Part shown: positions 1-6,942 of the stretch, in pieces
How the letters are laid out: each line of letters opens with the position of its first letter
How positions within the stretch are numbered: position 1 is the stretch's first letter
From: Amycolatopsis taiwanensis DSM 45107
Lineage (GTDB): Bacteria; Actinomycetota; Actinomycetes; Mycobacteriales; Pseudonocardiaceae
DNA length: 64,000 bases
Reading direction: 5' to 3'
Assembly: GCF_000519205.1 (NCBI RefSeq)
Contig: NZ_JAFB01000003.1
Span: forward strand, 331,428 to 395,427
Notes under the pieces: generated by a model
What the model saw: only the letters and a program-made list of their open reading frames with translations
Told to the model about the DNA's origin: nothing
The model's database searches: none
Translations under genes and position numbers: made by a program

Positions 1-90
1 CAGCGTCAGCCCGTCCCCGGCGGCGACGAGGGCCTCCAGCACGGTCAGGGCGCGGTCCACCGAGGGGGAGGCCGGAGCTTCCGCTGCCAT
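1..90 (-). CDS. IclR-type transcriptional regulator, N-terminal fragment
   Basis: The gene runs off the left edge, so only the first 30 codons are visible, starting at the ATG at 88-90. The visible part contains a segment (PSVDRALTVLEALVA) typical of the first helix of the IclR winged-helix domain. It lies on the same strand downstream of the fumarylacetoacetase gene, and IclR regulators often control aromatic (homogentisate) catabolism. The family call rests on about 30 residues and the effector cannot be inferred. Confidence 0.55.
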   Translation of the reverse strand, partial: MAAEAPASPSVDRALTVLEALVAAGDGLTL

Positions 91-259
91 GATCACCTTA
101 CTGTCACCCGTACGTGAATGGAGCATCGTTGAGAACGCGAGACGGGCGCTCACGGACGTCACGGAGTACCCACAAGCGTTTTGAACGACACTGACGAATG
201 ATATCCATTCAGCGCAGTCCGGTGCGCCATGCAGCGGACCCGGCTGGGCGTTTGGCGGG

Positions 260-1447
260 TCAGCGGGCGGGCAGGATGCGGCCGCTCACCTCGCCGAAGC
301 CGACGCGGGTGCCGGCGGCGCCGGGCGCGGTGGCGGTGATGACGACCTCGTCGCGGTCTTCGAGGAAGGCGCGGGGCGCGCCGCCGGGCAGGCTGATCGG
401 TTCGTGCCCGCCCCAGCTCAGCTCGAGCAGGCAACCTCGCTGGGCGGGCAGCGGCCCGCTCACCGTGCCCGAGGCGTAGAGATCGCCGGTGCGCACGGCC
501 GCACCGTTGGCGGTCAACTGCGCGAGCATCTGCGCCGGGGTCCAGTACATCGTCGCGAACGGCGGATTCGACACCACGTGACCGTTGAGACGGACCTCCA
601 GGGTGATGTCCAGGCCCCACTTCTCGGTGTCGGCGAGATACGGCAACGGTTCCGGGTCACGCGCCGGGGGCTCGACCCGGGCGTGCTCCAGCGCGTCGAG
701 CGGCACCACCCAAGGCGAGACCGAGGTCGCGAACGCCTTGCTCAGCGACGGTCCGAGCGGGGTGGCGTCCCAGGCTTGCAGGTCACGGGCGGACCAGTCG
801 TTGACCAGGCACACTCCGAAGACGTGGTCGGCGAACTCCCCCACCCCGACCGGCCGGCCCGGCCGCGACCCGCTGCCGATCACGAACCCGACCTCGGCCT
901 CGAAGTCCAGATGCACGCAGGGGCCGAACTCCGGCGCGGCGGCGCCGGTTACGCGGCGCTGTCCGTGCGGGCGGGCCACCGGGGTACCCGAGATCATCAC
1001 CGTGCCCGCCCGGCCCACGTATCCGAGCGGCAGGTGCTTCCAGTTGGGCGGCAACGGGTCCGCGCCGGGACGCAGCATCATGCCGACGTTGCCGGCATGG
1101 AACTCGTTGGCGAAGAAGTCCACGTAGTCGCCGATGAGGACCGGCAGGTGCACGGTCACCTCGGAGACCGGGAACAACGCCGGCTCGACCCGGGCGCGAT
1201 GCTCCTCCTCGGTCAGCAGCGCGGTGATGCGGGCCCGCACCGCCGACCAGCGGGCCCGGCCCTGGGCGAGGAAGGCGTTCAGCGACGGCTCGGCGAACAC
1301 CGAGTCGTCGAGGACCGCGGTGAGGTCGAGCACCCGCTCCCCGATCCGCACCCCCACCCGCGGCGACCCGTCTCCCCGGGAGAACACGCCGTAGGGCAGG
1401 TTCGCCGTCCCGTAAGGCGAATCCTCGCCAAGATCGAGCCACGTCAT
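260..1447 (-). CDS. fahA: Fumarylacetoacetase
   Basis: This 395-residue cytosolic enzyme should hydrolyse 4-fumarylacetoacetate to fumarate and acetoacetate, the last step of tyrosine/homogentisate breakdown. It has the N-terminal FAH domain (about residues 1-110) followed by the catalytic fold. The metal and active-site signatures are visible: GDYVDFFANEFHAGNVG, LDFEAEVGFVIG, VCLVNDWSARDLQ and GPSLSKAFATSVSPW. Length is normal for the family (about 400-420). The start at 1447 follows an AAGGAG ribosome site; an open frame continues upstream to 1645 but is low-complexity and lacks a ribosome site. An IclR regulator follows on the same strand. Homogentisate dioxygenase is not in the window. 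Confidence 0.93.
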   Translation of the reverse strand: MTWLDLGEDSPYGTANLPYGVFSRGDGSPRVGVRIGERVLDLTAVLDDSVFAEPSLNAFLAQGRARWSAVRARITALLTEEEHRARVEPALFPVSEVTVHLPVLIGDYVDFFANEFHAGNVGMMLRPGADPLPPNWKHLPLGYVGRAGTVMISGTPVARPHGQRRVTGAAAPEFGPCVHLDFEAEVGFVIGSGSRPGRPVGVGEFADHVFGVCLVNDWSARDLQAWDATPLGPSLSKAFATSVSPWVVPLDALEHARVEPPARDPEPLPYLADTEKWGLDITLEVRLNGHVVSNPPFATMYWTPAQMLAQLTANGAAVRTGDLYASGTVSGPLPAQRGCLLELSWGGHEPISLPGGAPRAFLEDRDEVVITATAPGAAGTRVGFGEVSGRILPAR

Positions 1448-1752
1448 CGTCCATCTCCTTCGTGCCGGCGCCCTGCTTCGCTCCTGACGCGGGGGCCCAC
1501 CTTCCCCCGCACGAGGATCACCCCGGCGCCGCGCCGCCCGCCGGGCCACGGCGGGCAAACCACGCCTCCGGTCGCCAAAATCACCCGATGCGGTCAGCTC
1601 GGCCCTCGACAGCGCCTGGCCCTCTCCGCCGGATCGGCCGAGCACGCGTAAGGCCGAGCACCGCCACGCGTTCCAGCCATAAAACCTTTTAGCACCCTTG
1701 GCGAATCACGAGTAATGCAGCTCACATCGAAGGAAAAGGCTAATCTTGCGAC
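1448..1752. promoter_or_regulatory. Divergent intergenic region fahA / MarR gene
   Basis: A gap of about 305 bp separates the divergent starts of fumarylacetoacetase and the MarR gene. The part next to the MarR gene (about 1680-1745) is AT-richer than its surroundings, as expected of a promoter, and carries AAGGA about 14 nt before the MarR ATG. No clear inverted repeat or RNA structure was seen. Confidence 0.35.
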
Positions 1753-2292
1753 ATGACCGCAGAACCTCTCGACCGGCCCGTGCTCGATTACCTCACCTTC
1801 GTGGATTACGCAATTCGGAAGACGAGCGACGAACTGCCCGAGGTCGACCCGGTCGCGATGCGCATGTGCCTCACGCTGCACCGGCTGACCAGCACGCTGG
1901 TCTACGACTGGGAGTCCACCGTGCACCGGCCGCGCGGCTTCAGCTGGGCCGGGTTCCGGGTCCTGTTCGCACTGTGGAATGCCGGGCCGCTGGAGGCAAA
2001 GCGCGTCGCGCAGTTGTCGGGGATGAGCCGGGCCGCGGTCTCGGCCCTGGTCAACACGCTGGAACGGGACGGGCTGGTCTCGCGACAGCAGGCCGAGCAC
2101 GACCGGCGGGCGGTGCTGCTGGACCTGACCGAAGCCGGCCGCGAGGCGATCAGCAGCACTTTCACCGAGCACAACAAGCGCGAGCAGGCGTGGGCGAACG
2201 CACTCACCCCGACGGAGCGGAACGTCCTGATCGGCCTGCTCGAAAAGCTCGCCACCTCCCCGGCCGCGACCGAGGCCAAGCGGCGATTCTGA
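1753..2292 (+). CDS. MarR-family transcriptional regulator
   Basis: A 179-residue protein with a MarR winged helix. The DNA-recognition part is AKRVAQLSGMSRAAVSALVNTLERDGLVSRQ, followed by the wing EHDRRAVLLDLTEAGREAI. The N-terminal 40 residues are longer than in minimal MarR proteins and probably help dimerisation. It is divergent from fumarylacetoacetase with about 300 bp between, so control of that gene or of itself is possible; no operator was identified. The only ribosome-site candidate (AAGGA) is rather far from the ATG. Confidence 0.88.
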   Translation: MTAEPLDRPVLDYLTFVDYAIRKTSDELPEVDPVAMRMCLTLHRLTSTLVYDWESTVHRPRGFSWAGFRVLFALWNAGPLEAKRVAQLSGMSRAAVSALVNTLERDGLVSRQQAEHDRRAVLLDLTEAGREAISSTFTEHNKREQAWANALTPTERNVLIGLLEKLATSPAATEAKRRF

Positions 2293-2312
2293 TTCACCGG
2301 TGAGGCGGCGGC

Positions 2313-2340
2313 GTTTCCCGTTCTCTCAACGCCGGGAAAC
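2313..2340. terminator. Hairpin between convergent MarR and glutathione peroxidase genes
   Basis: Perfect 8-bp arms (GTTTCCCG and CGGGAAAC) enclose a 12-nt loop just after the MarR stop codon, between two convergent genes. This is the usual place for a bidirectional terminator. There is no long U tract. Confidence 0.5.
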
Positions 2341-2371
2341 CCGGAATACCCCGCCGGCAAAACCGCCGGCG

Positions 2372-2872
2372 CTAACCGGCCAGGGCCGATTCGATCGCGG
2401 AGATCACCTCGGGCGCTTCCGGATCGGTACGCGGGCGGAAGCGGGCCACCACGTCCCCGCCGGCACCGTCTGCGAAGCGGACGAGGAACTTCTCGAAGTT
2501 CCACTGCACGTCTCCGGCCTGCCCCTCGACATCGGGCCGCTGGACAAGCTCGGCGTAGAGCGGGTGCCGGCCGGGGCCGTTCACCTCGATCTTCTCGAAC
2601 AGCGGGAAACTCACCCCGTAGGTCGTGGAGCAGAAGGTGGTGATCTCCTCGGCCGTACCCGGCTCCTGCCCGGCGAACTGGTTGCACGGGAACCCGGCCA
2701 CCGAGAACCCCTGGTCGCCGTAGCGCTCCTGGAGCCGCTCCAACCCCTCGTACTGGGGCGTCAAGCCACACCGCGAGGCCACATTCACCACCAGCAGGGT
2801 GCCGCGACCGAGACCACCGAGGGTCGCCGGATCGCCCGCAAGAGTGCGCAACGCGATGTCACCGAGGGCCAT
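2372..2872 (-). CDS. Glutathione peroxidase-family thiol peroxidase
   Basis: A 166-residue thioredoxin-fold peroxidase. The peroxidatic cysteine lies in ASRCGLTPQY, and the rest of the catalytic set is visible in FPCNQF (Gln) and WNFEKF (Trp, Asn). A cysteine replaces selenocysteine. FPCNQF also supplies the cysteine often used as resolving residue, so reduction by thioredoxin is likelier than by glutathione; mycothiol-type reductants are known in actinomycetes (inference). The start at 2872 has AAAGGA upstream and matches family N-termini; an upstream open extension was discarded. It reduces hydrogen and organic peroxides in the cytosol. Confidence 0.93.
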   Translation of the reverse strand: MALGDIALRTLAGDPATLGGLGRGTLLVVNVASRCGLTPQYEGLERLQERYGDQGFSVAGFPCNQFAGQEPGTAEEITTFCSTTYGVSFPLFEKIEVNGPGRHPLYAELVQRPDVEGQAGDVQWNFEKFLVRFADGAGGDVVARFRPRTDPEAPEVISAIESALAG

Positions 2873-2997
2873 GGGACCGTCCTTTACCTGAGGCCTGTGT
2901 ACAGCACGAACGGGATCAAAGGGGGTCTGGGGGTGCAACCCCCAGAAAACTCAAGCCCTGGATTGCTTCAATGTGATACTCGACACATTCAGTGGGT

Positions 2998-3225
2998 TCA
3001 ATGTCCGGGGCGGGGCGCCGGCACCGAGGTCGTGCCCTCGGACGCCTGCAGGCCCAGCGCGTCGAGCAGCAAGGCGCAGTCGTCGGCGTCGGTCGCCGCG
3101 GACGCGATCGCCCGCACCGCGCGCCGCCGCTGTTCGGCGATGAGCGCGCTGTCGTCGGGGATCTCCGTCCGCTCGGTCACGGCCGGGAACCCGGCCGGCA
3201 ACCCCGACAAACCGTTGTCTCGCAT
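2998..3225 (-). CDS. Small hypothetical protein (75 aa)
   Basis: Not recognised. A soluble 75-residue protein with a predicted helical middle (SALIAEQRRRAVRAIASAA) and an acidic stretch containing Asp-Ala-Asp-Asp-Cys. It has a very strong ribosome site (GGAGGGGAG) before the ATG at 3225, which is the main reason for believing it is expressed. It is divergent from the alpha/beta-fold hypothetical at 3288 with 62 bp between, so both may share a promoter region. Confidence 0.6.
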   Translation of the reverse strand: MRDNGLSGLPAGFPAVTERTEIPDDSALIAEQRRRAVRAIASAATDADDCALLLDALGLQASEGTTSVPAPRPGH

Positions 3226-3287
3226 GGTTTTCTCCCCTCCCGGGCAGCAGTGTGTTAGTCCGGCGGGCTCCTGGGTAGCCGACGGTC

Positions 3288-3848
3288 ATGAGCCATCCCG
3301 CTTCGTCCCCGGACCCCGTCCGCGCCGCGGGTCCGCCCGCCGTCACCGAAGGTACCCCGGACGGGCCGATCGTGCTGGTACTCGACCCGGCCGGAGCGGC
3401 CAAGCACGCCGAGCTCCCCGCGACCTGGCGGGAACTCGCCGAAGACTGGCAGATCACCTGGTGCCGCCTGCCCTCCCCCGGCGCGCTGACCGAGGCCGAC
3501 GACCTCCTGGCCGATCCGCCGCGACCGGGCCGGTCGGTGCACGTCGTGGCCAGCGGCCCGTTCGCGGACGACGCGCTGAGCCTGGCGCAACGGCACACCG
3601 ACACGGTGCGGTCCGTCCTGCTGATCGACCCGGCCGCCGACCGGTACATCTCGCCGGACCGTGGTGATGCCGAGACCCGACACTGGGAGGAGGACACGGC
3701 CGCCCGGCGCACGGCACTGGCCGACGCCGGGGTCGAGGTCAAGGTGGTCGCCTACAGCACCGGCGGTGAGCGGGACCGGGTGCCCGCCCCGATCCCGCTC
3801 GGCCACCCGGACGTGGCCGAGGCCGTGCGCCAAGCGATCGAGGAGTGA
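3288..3848 (+). CDS. Hypothetical protein with alpha/beta-hydrolase-like fold features
   Basis: A 186-residue soluble protein. The order of beta strands (IVLVLDPAG, HVVASGPF, SVLLIDPAA, VKVVAYS) and the loop SVHVVASGPFADDALSLAQ resemble an alpha/beta-hydrolase core. The nucleophile elbow does not contain a Ser in the GxSxG arrangement, so it may be inactive or non-enzymatic. Its stop overlaps or nearly abuts the next small acidic gene, suggesting co-translation. Function unknown. Confidence 0.6.
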   Translation: MSHPASSPDPVRAAGPPAVTEGTPDGPIVLVLDPAGAAKHAELPATWRELAEDWQITWCRLPSPGALTEADDLLADPPRPGRSVHVVASGPFADDALSLAQRHTDTVRSVLLIDPAADRYISPDRGDAETRHWEEDTAARRTALADAGVEVKVVAYSTGGERDRVPAPIPLGHPDVAEAVRQAIEE

Positions 3849-3853
3849 TCAGG

Positions 3854-4069
3854 GTGACCGAACCGGACGAGTCCGCTGAGCAGCCCGAAGCCGGGGCCCC
3901 GTGGCCGGCCGACCCGGAAATGTCGGACGCCGACGTGGCCGAGCAGCAGCGGGAGGTCGTCGAGGAGCCGGCACCCGTGTTCACCCCGGAGTTCCCCTTC
4001 GAAGCGGACCCGGCCGACGCCGCCGACCAGCAGCGCATCGTCACCGGCCTCGACGACGAGTTCCGCTGA
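3854..4069 (+). CDS. Small acidic hypothetical protein
   Basis: A 71-residue, strongly acidic, Pro/Glu/Asp-rich protein without membrane segments, probably disordered. The GTG at 3854 is preferred because GAGGAG lies 8 nt upstream; an in-frame GTG at 3845 overlaps the previous stop codon and would add three residues. It contains two similar segments (VAEQQREVVEEP and AADQQRIVTGLD), perhaps an internal repeat. It is translationally linked to the preceding hypothetical protein and may be its partner. Confidence 0.55.
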   Translation: MTEPDESAEQPEAGAPWPADPEMSDADVAEQQREVVEEPAPVFTPEFPFEADPADAADQQRIVTGLDDEFR

Positions 4070-4099
4070 GCGTCCCGGCCCGCGTCCGGCGCGCTTTCC

Positions 4100-4288
4100 C
4101 TATCGCTTGTGCGCCCGGTAGCGCTTCATCAGCGCCGTAATCCGTGCCTGGTTCGCCCGACCGTTGAGCTCGGTCAAGAGCTCGTCAGGACACAGCTCGT
4201 AGAGATCGCCCCACCATCGACGTCCTCGGTTGTCCCAGATCCGGTAGCCACCCGGCACGCCCCTGGCAACGTAACGCCTCTTGCTCAC
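4100..4288 (-). CDS. Small basic hypothetical protein (62 aa)
   Basis: Not recognised. A basic, aromatic-rich protein (GGYRIWDNRGRRWWGDLYEL) beginning at a GTG with purine-rich sequence upstream. The sequence looks protein-like and is compatible with a small nucleic-acid-binding or regulatory protein, but this is only a guess. It converges with the acidic protein gene and could be a chance frame. Confidence 0.45.
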   Translation of the reverse strand: MSKRRYVARGVPGGYRIWDNRGRRWWGDLYELCPDELLTELNGRANQARITALMKRYRAHKR

Positions 4289-4346
4289 CGTCGCCCTGCT
4301 CCCGGTACAGCCGGTGCAGACCTCGAGAAGGTGTCCTCTCGCGTGG

Positions 4347-4820
4347 CTAGAGGTACAAGGGCTTGGTCGGCGTGCCGATCGCCTCGGGGGTTTCCCAGTC
4401 GATACCGGGCACGTCCACGTAGAGCTCGATCTCGTTGCCGTCAGGATCGGCTATGTAGAGGCTGTGCGTGGCGTAGTGGTCGCTGGCGCCGAGGATCGTC
4501 GTGCCGGACTTCGCCAATTCGGCCAGCGCGGCGCGCAACTCGTCGTCGCTCGTGCCGATCTTCAGGCCGAAATGGTAGAGGCCGATTCGCTTTCCTTCGG
4601 GATGCCCGGCGGCGTCGGCGCCTACTTCGATCAGCAACAGTTCGTGGTGGGTACGCCCGGAAGGCGCGTTGAACACCGCGGCGCGACGCTCGCGCGGACC
4701 GGGGGCGTTGCCGGGCGCCGGCAGGATCTGCCGCCACCCCAGCACGTCCCGGTAGAACCGCGCGGACCGCTCGATGTCGCGGACATAGAGCACCACGTGC
4801 CCGAGTTCCTTGACCTCCAT
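4347..4820 (-). CDS. VOC-family (glyoxalase/dioxygenase-like) protein
   Basis: A 157-residue protein with the paired beta-alpha-beta-beta-beta modules of the vicinal-oxygen-chelate fold. ELGHVVLYVRDIERSARFY opens the first module; LYHFGLKIGTSDDELRAALAEL and SLYIADPDGNEIELY form the second. The His near residue 8, the second-module His and the Glu of ADPDGNEIELY fit metal ligands, as in extradiol dioxygenases and glyoxalase I. The start at 4820 has GAGGG upstream. The substrate cannot be told. It is followed at a distance by the PEP-mutase-like gene on the same strand. Confidence 0.85.
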   Translation of the reverse strand: MEVKELGHVVLYVRDIERSARFYRDVLGWRQILPAPGNAPGPRERRAAVFNAPSGRTHHELLLIEVGADAAGHPEGKRIGLYHFGLKIGTSDDELRAALAELAKSGTTILGASDHYATHSLYIADPDGNEIELYVDVPGIDWETPEAIGTPTKPLYL

Positions 4821-4987
4821 CACGTTTCCCTCACTGTGAATTTTCAACTGAGCATACGCCGTCGAGCGCGCACGGAAAACGCTTAGCGGCCCTCGAACTT
4901 CCCCGATTGCCGAGGTCGGCGACGGCAGGAAACCGGGTCGCCCGGTTCGTGGACGGGATCGTCGGCAACCCGGGCCCGGGGCACGGG

Positions 4988-5746
4988 TCACGCGAGGGAT
5001 TGGACATCGCCGTAGCCGATGATCCCGGTGGCAACCGGCTCATCGTCGGCGATCGCGTCGACCGTGCGCAGCGCCGCGTCGAGCGCGGCACGGAACAGCA
5101 GCGAGCCGCAACTCACCCGGCGTACGCCCAGTTCGGCGAGCCGGCTGAGACTCGGCCCGCTGGGCGAAAACAGGATATTGACCGGCTTGTCTACTTCGGA
5201 CACTAATGCCGAGATCGATTCCGCACCGGTCATTCCGGGCACGAAGATCCCGTCGGCGCCGGCCCGGACATAGGCCCGAGCGCGGGAAAGCGCTTCGTCA
5301 TCGCCCGCGATGCCCAGCCAGTGTGTGTCGGTGCGGGCATTCACGAACATCCCGGGTACCGCGTTCTTGATCGCGGACACCAGTTCCTGCTGATGCCTGG
5401 TCTCCGCGAGCCGGTCACCACGACCGTCCTCGATGTTCACCCCCACCACACCCAGCCCGGCCAGTTCCCGGGCCAGCGCGGCGACCTGCGCGGGTTCCTC
5501 GCTGAACCCGCCCTCGATGTCGACCGTCACCAGGCAGGGCAGGCGGCACAGTTTCCCCGCCAGCGCCACGGTCTCGGCACGGGTGACGCCGGCACCGTCA
5601 CGCAGCCCGGCCGCCGCGGCCACGCCCAGGCTGGTCGTGCCCACTGCCGGGAAGCCGCGCGCCGCCAGTGCGGCGCCGGACGCGTGGTCCCACGCGTTCG
5701 GCAACAGCAACGGCCGCTCGGTTCGGTGCAGCGCATGGAAGTCCAT
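4988..5746 (-). CDS. Isocitrate lyase/PEP mutase-family protein
   Basis: A 252-residue TIM-barrel protein of the phosphoenolpyruvate mutase/isocitrate lyase superfamily. Seen: NAWDHASGAALAARGFPAVG near the N-terminus, the metal-binding DIEGGF, VNIEDG and NARTDTHWL. The KKCGH lyase signature of true isocitrate lyases is absent, so it belongs to the short family that includes carboxy-PEP mutase, oxaloacetate hydrolase and 2-methylisocitrate lyase-like proteins. Start at 5746 follows GGAGGA. The substrate is undetermined; it probably cleaves or forms a C-C or C-P bond in a small keto acid. Confidence 0.88.
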   Translation of the reverse strand: MDFHALHRTERPLLLPNAWDHASGAALAARGFPAVGTTSLGVAAAAGLRDGAGVTRAETVALAGKLCRLPCLVTVDIEGGFSEEPAQVAALARELAGLGVVGVNIEDGRGDRLAETRHQQELVSAIKNAVPGMFVNARTDTHWLGIAGDDEALSRARAYVRAGADGIFVPGMTGAESISALVSEVDKPVNILFSPSGPSLSRLAELGVRRVSCGSLLFRAALDAALRTVDAIADDEPVATGIIGYGDVQSLA

Positions 5747-5871
5747 TTCGTCCTCCGGAGTCCGGCCATCCGCCCACAACGCTAATGCCGGATCTGTTCG
5801 GCCGCCGCCGAAACGTCCTCGCGTTCATTGCCGGTAACCGACCCGCAGCCGGCCGGGCTGACGGCGAGCTG

Positions 5872-6408
5872 CTATCGCCCACCGGCCCGAAGGCGGTCGA
5901 CGAGCCGGGCGCAGATCCGCTCCAGGTCCTCGAGCTGGTCGTCGTCGAGCAGGTCGAAGAAATGCCTCCGCACGCACTCGACGTAATCCGGCGTGGTGTC
6001 CGCCAGCAGCCGCTCCCCATCCTCGGTGAGGACCGCCACCAGCCCGCGCGCGTCGTCCGGATGCGGCTCCCGGCGGACCAGGCCGCGTTTGACCAGCTGG
6101 TCGACCTGGTAGCTGACCCGGCTCTTCGGCGCGAGGAGCAGGTGCGCGATCTCGCCCATGCGCAGGCTTTTGCCCTCCGCCACGGAAAGCTCCCGCAGGA
6201 GGTGGTAGTCGCCCACCGAAAGCGCGGCGCCCACCCGGAACCAGTGCGCCATCGCGCCTTCGACGAGCCGGGCGGCGGTGAGGTAGGCCGCCCACGCGCT
6301 GGCCTGTTTCTCGGTCAGCCGGTGTCCTCGCTCCAACTCGGCACCCCAGGTTTGATGGCCGGAGCCCTCCTTGCCGGCGAGCAGGCACCACATCCGAAGC
6401 TCCGACAC
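5872..6408 (-). CDS. MarR-family transcriptional regulator
   Basis: A MarR winged-helix protein: MGEIAHLLLAPKSRVSYQVDQLVKRGLV is the recognition region and REPHPDDARGLVAVLTEDGERLL the wing. The longest frame starts at the GTG at 6408 (178 aa), but homologues usually begin near LTEKQASAWAAYLTA, so the first 30 residues may be untranslated. It is divergent from the MFS transporter at 6943, with the 21-bp repeat array between them, and is the best candidate regulator of the TTAG-N10-CTAA site at 6879-6896. Confidence 0.85.
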   Translation of the reverse strand: MSELRMWCLLAGKEGSGHQTWGAELERGHRLTEKQASAWAAYLTAARLVEGAMAHWFRVGAALSVGDYHLLRELSVAEGKSLRMGEIAHLLLAPKSRVSYQVDQLVKRGLVRREPHPDDARGLVAVLTEDGERLLADTTPDYVECVRRHFFDLLDDDQLEDLERICARLVDRLRAGGR

Positions 6409-6601
6409 CCGCGCGCCGGACCTCCGGGCGGTCGGACCACCGTAGCCGACAACGGGCCGGTACCGACCGTCGGCGATGAGATCGTGATCGGTTCGAGTCG
6501 CGCGAAGGTCTCCTCCCGGCCCGCCTCGAACGGTTTTGTAAGCGCTTTCCCTGCTCCTACCTTGATCCGGCGAGCGGCGTGGTCAGCGGTGAAGAACGAG
6601 T

Positions 6602-6803
6602 CCGGCTCCCGAAGCCGGAACTCGGGCGCCCAAAGCCAGAACTCAGGTGCCCAAAGCCAGAACTCAGGTGCCCGAACCCGGAACTCAGGCGCCTGAAGCC
6701 GGAACTCGGGTGCCCGAAGCCGCAACTCGGGTGCCTGAAGGCGGAACTCGGGTGCCTGAAGGCGGAACTCGGGTGCCTGAAGCCGGAACTCGGGTGCCTG
6801 AAG
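6602..6803. repeat. Array of nine 21-bp tandem repeats (family 1, array A)
   Basis: Nine head-to-tail 21-bp units run from 6615 to 6803, preceded by a degenerate partial unit at 6602-6614. The commonest unit reads CCGGAACTCGGGTGCCTGAAG; units differ by 1-5 substitutions and no indels. Because 21 is a multiple of three, several frames stay open and give repetitive seven-residue pseudo-proteins on both strands, which I do not regard as genes. Related arrays occur at 14910 and 54138. It sits in the roughly 530-bp gap between divergent MarR and MFS genes. Confidence 0.9.
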
Positions 6804-6878
6804 CGGGGACACGGGGTCCGGCGATCAACATCACGGTGCCGGTCCCGTGGGCACCTCGCCCGGCCCGGCTGAAATCAG

Positions 6879-6896
6879 TTAGCATAGGACAACTAA
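6879..6896. promoter_or_regulatory. Candidate MarR-type operator upstream of the MFS gene
   Basis: An AT-richer stretch has the half-sites TTAG and CTAA separated by 10 bp, the spacing common in MarR boxes, about 50 bp before the MFS start. It overlaps TAGCAT, a possible -10 element. Assignment to the MarR gene at 5872-6408 is by proximity only. Confidence 0.35.
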
Positions 6897-6942
6897 GTTT
6901 TCCTGGCCGGTCAACGGTGACGCATCCCTTCTGGTTGGAGTG

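Noticed and set aside
6615..6803. Possible CRISPR array
   Set aside because: Units are contiguous 21-mers without unique spacers, and no cas genes are nearby.
6315..6812. Minus-strand ORF of repeated APEFRLQ heptapeptides, and matching plus-strand VPEAGTR frames
   Set aside because: The frames exist only because the 21-bp repeat unit is a multiple of three; they have no ribosome site or family and are open in several frames at once.
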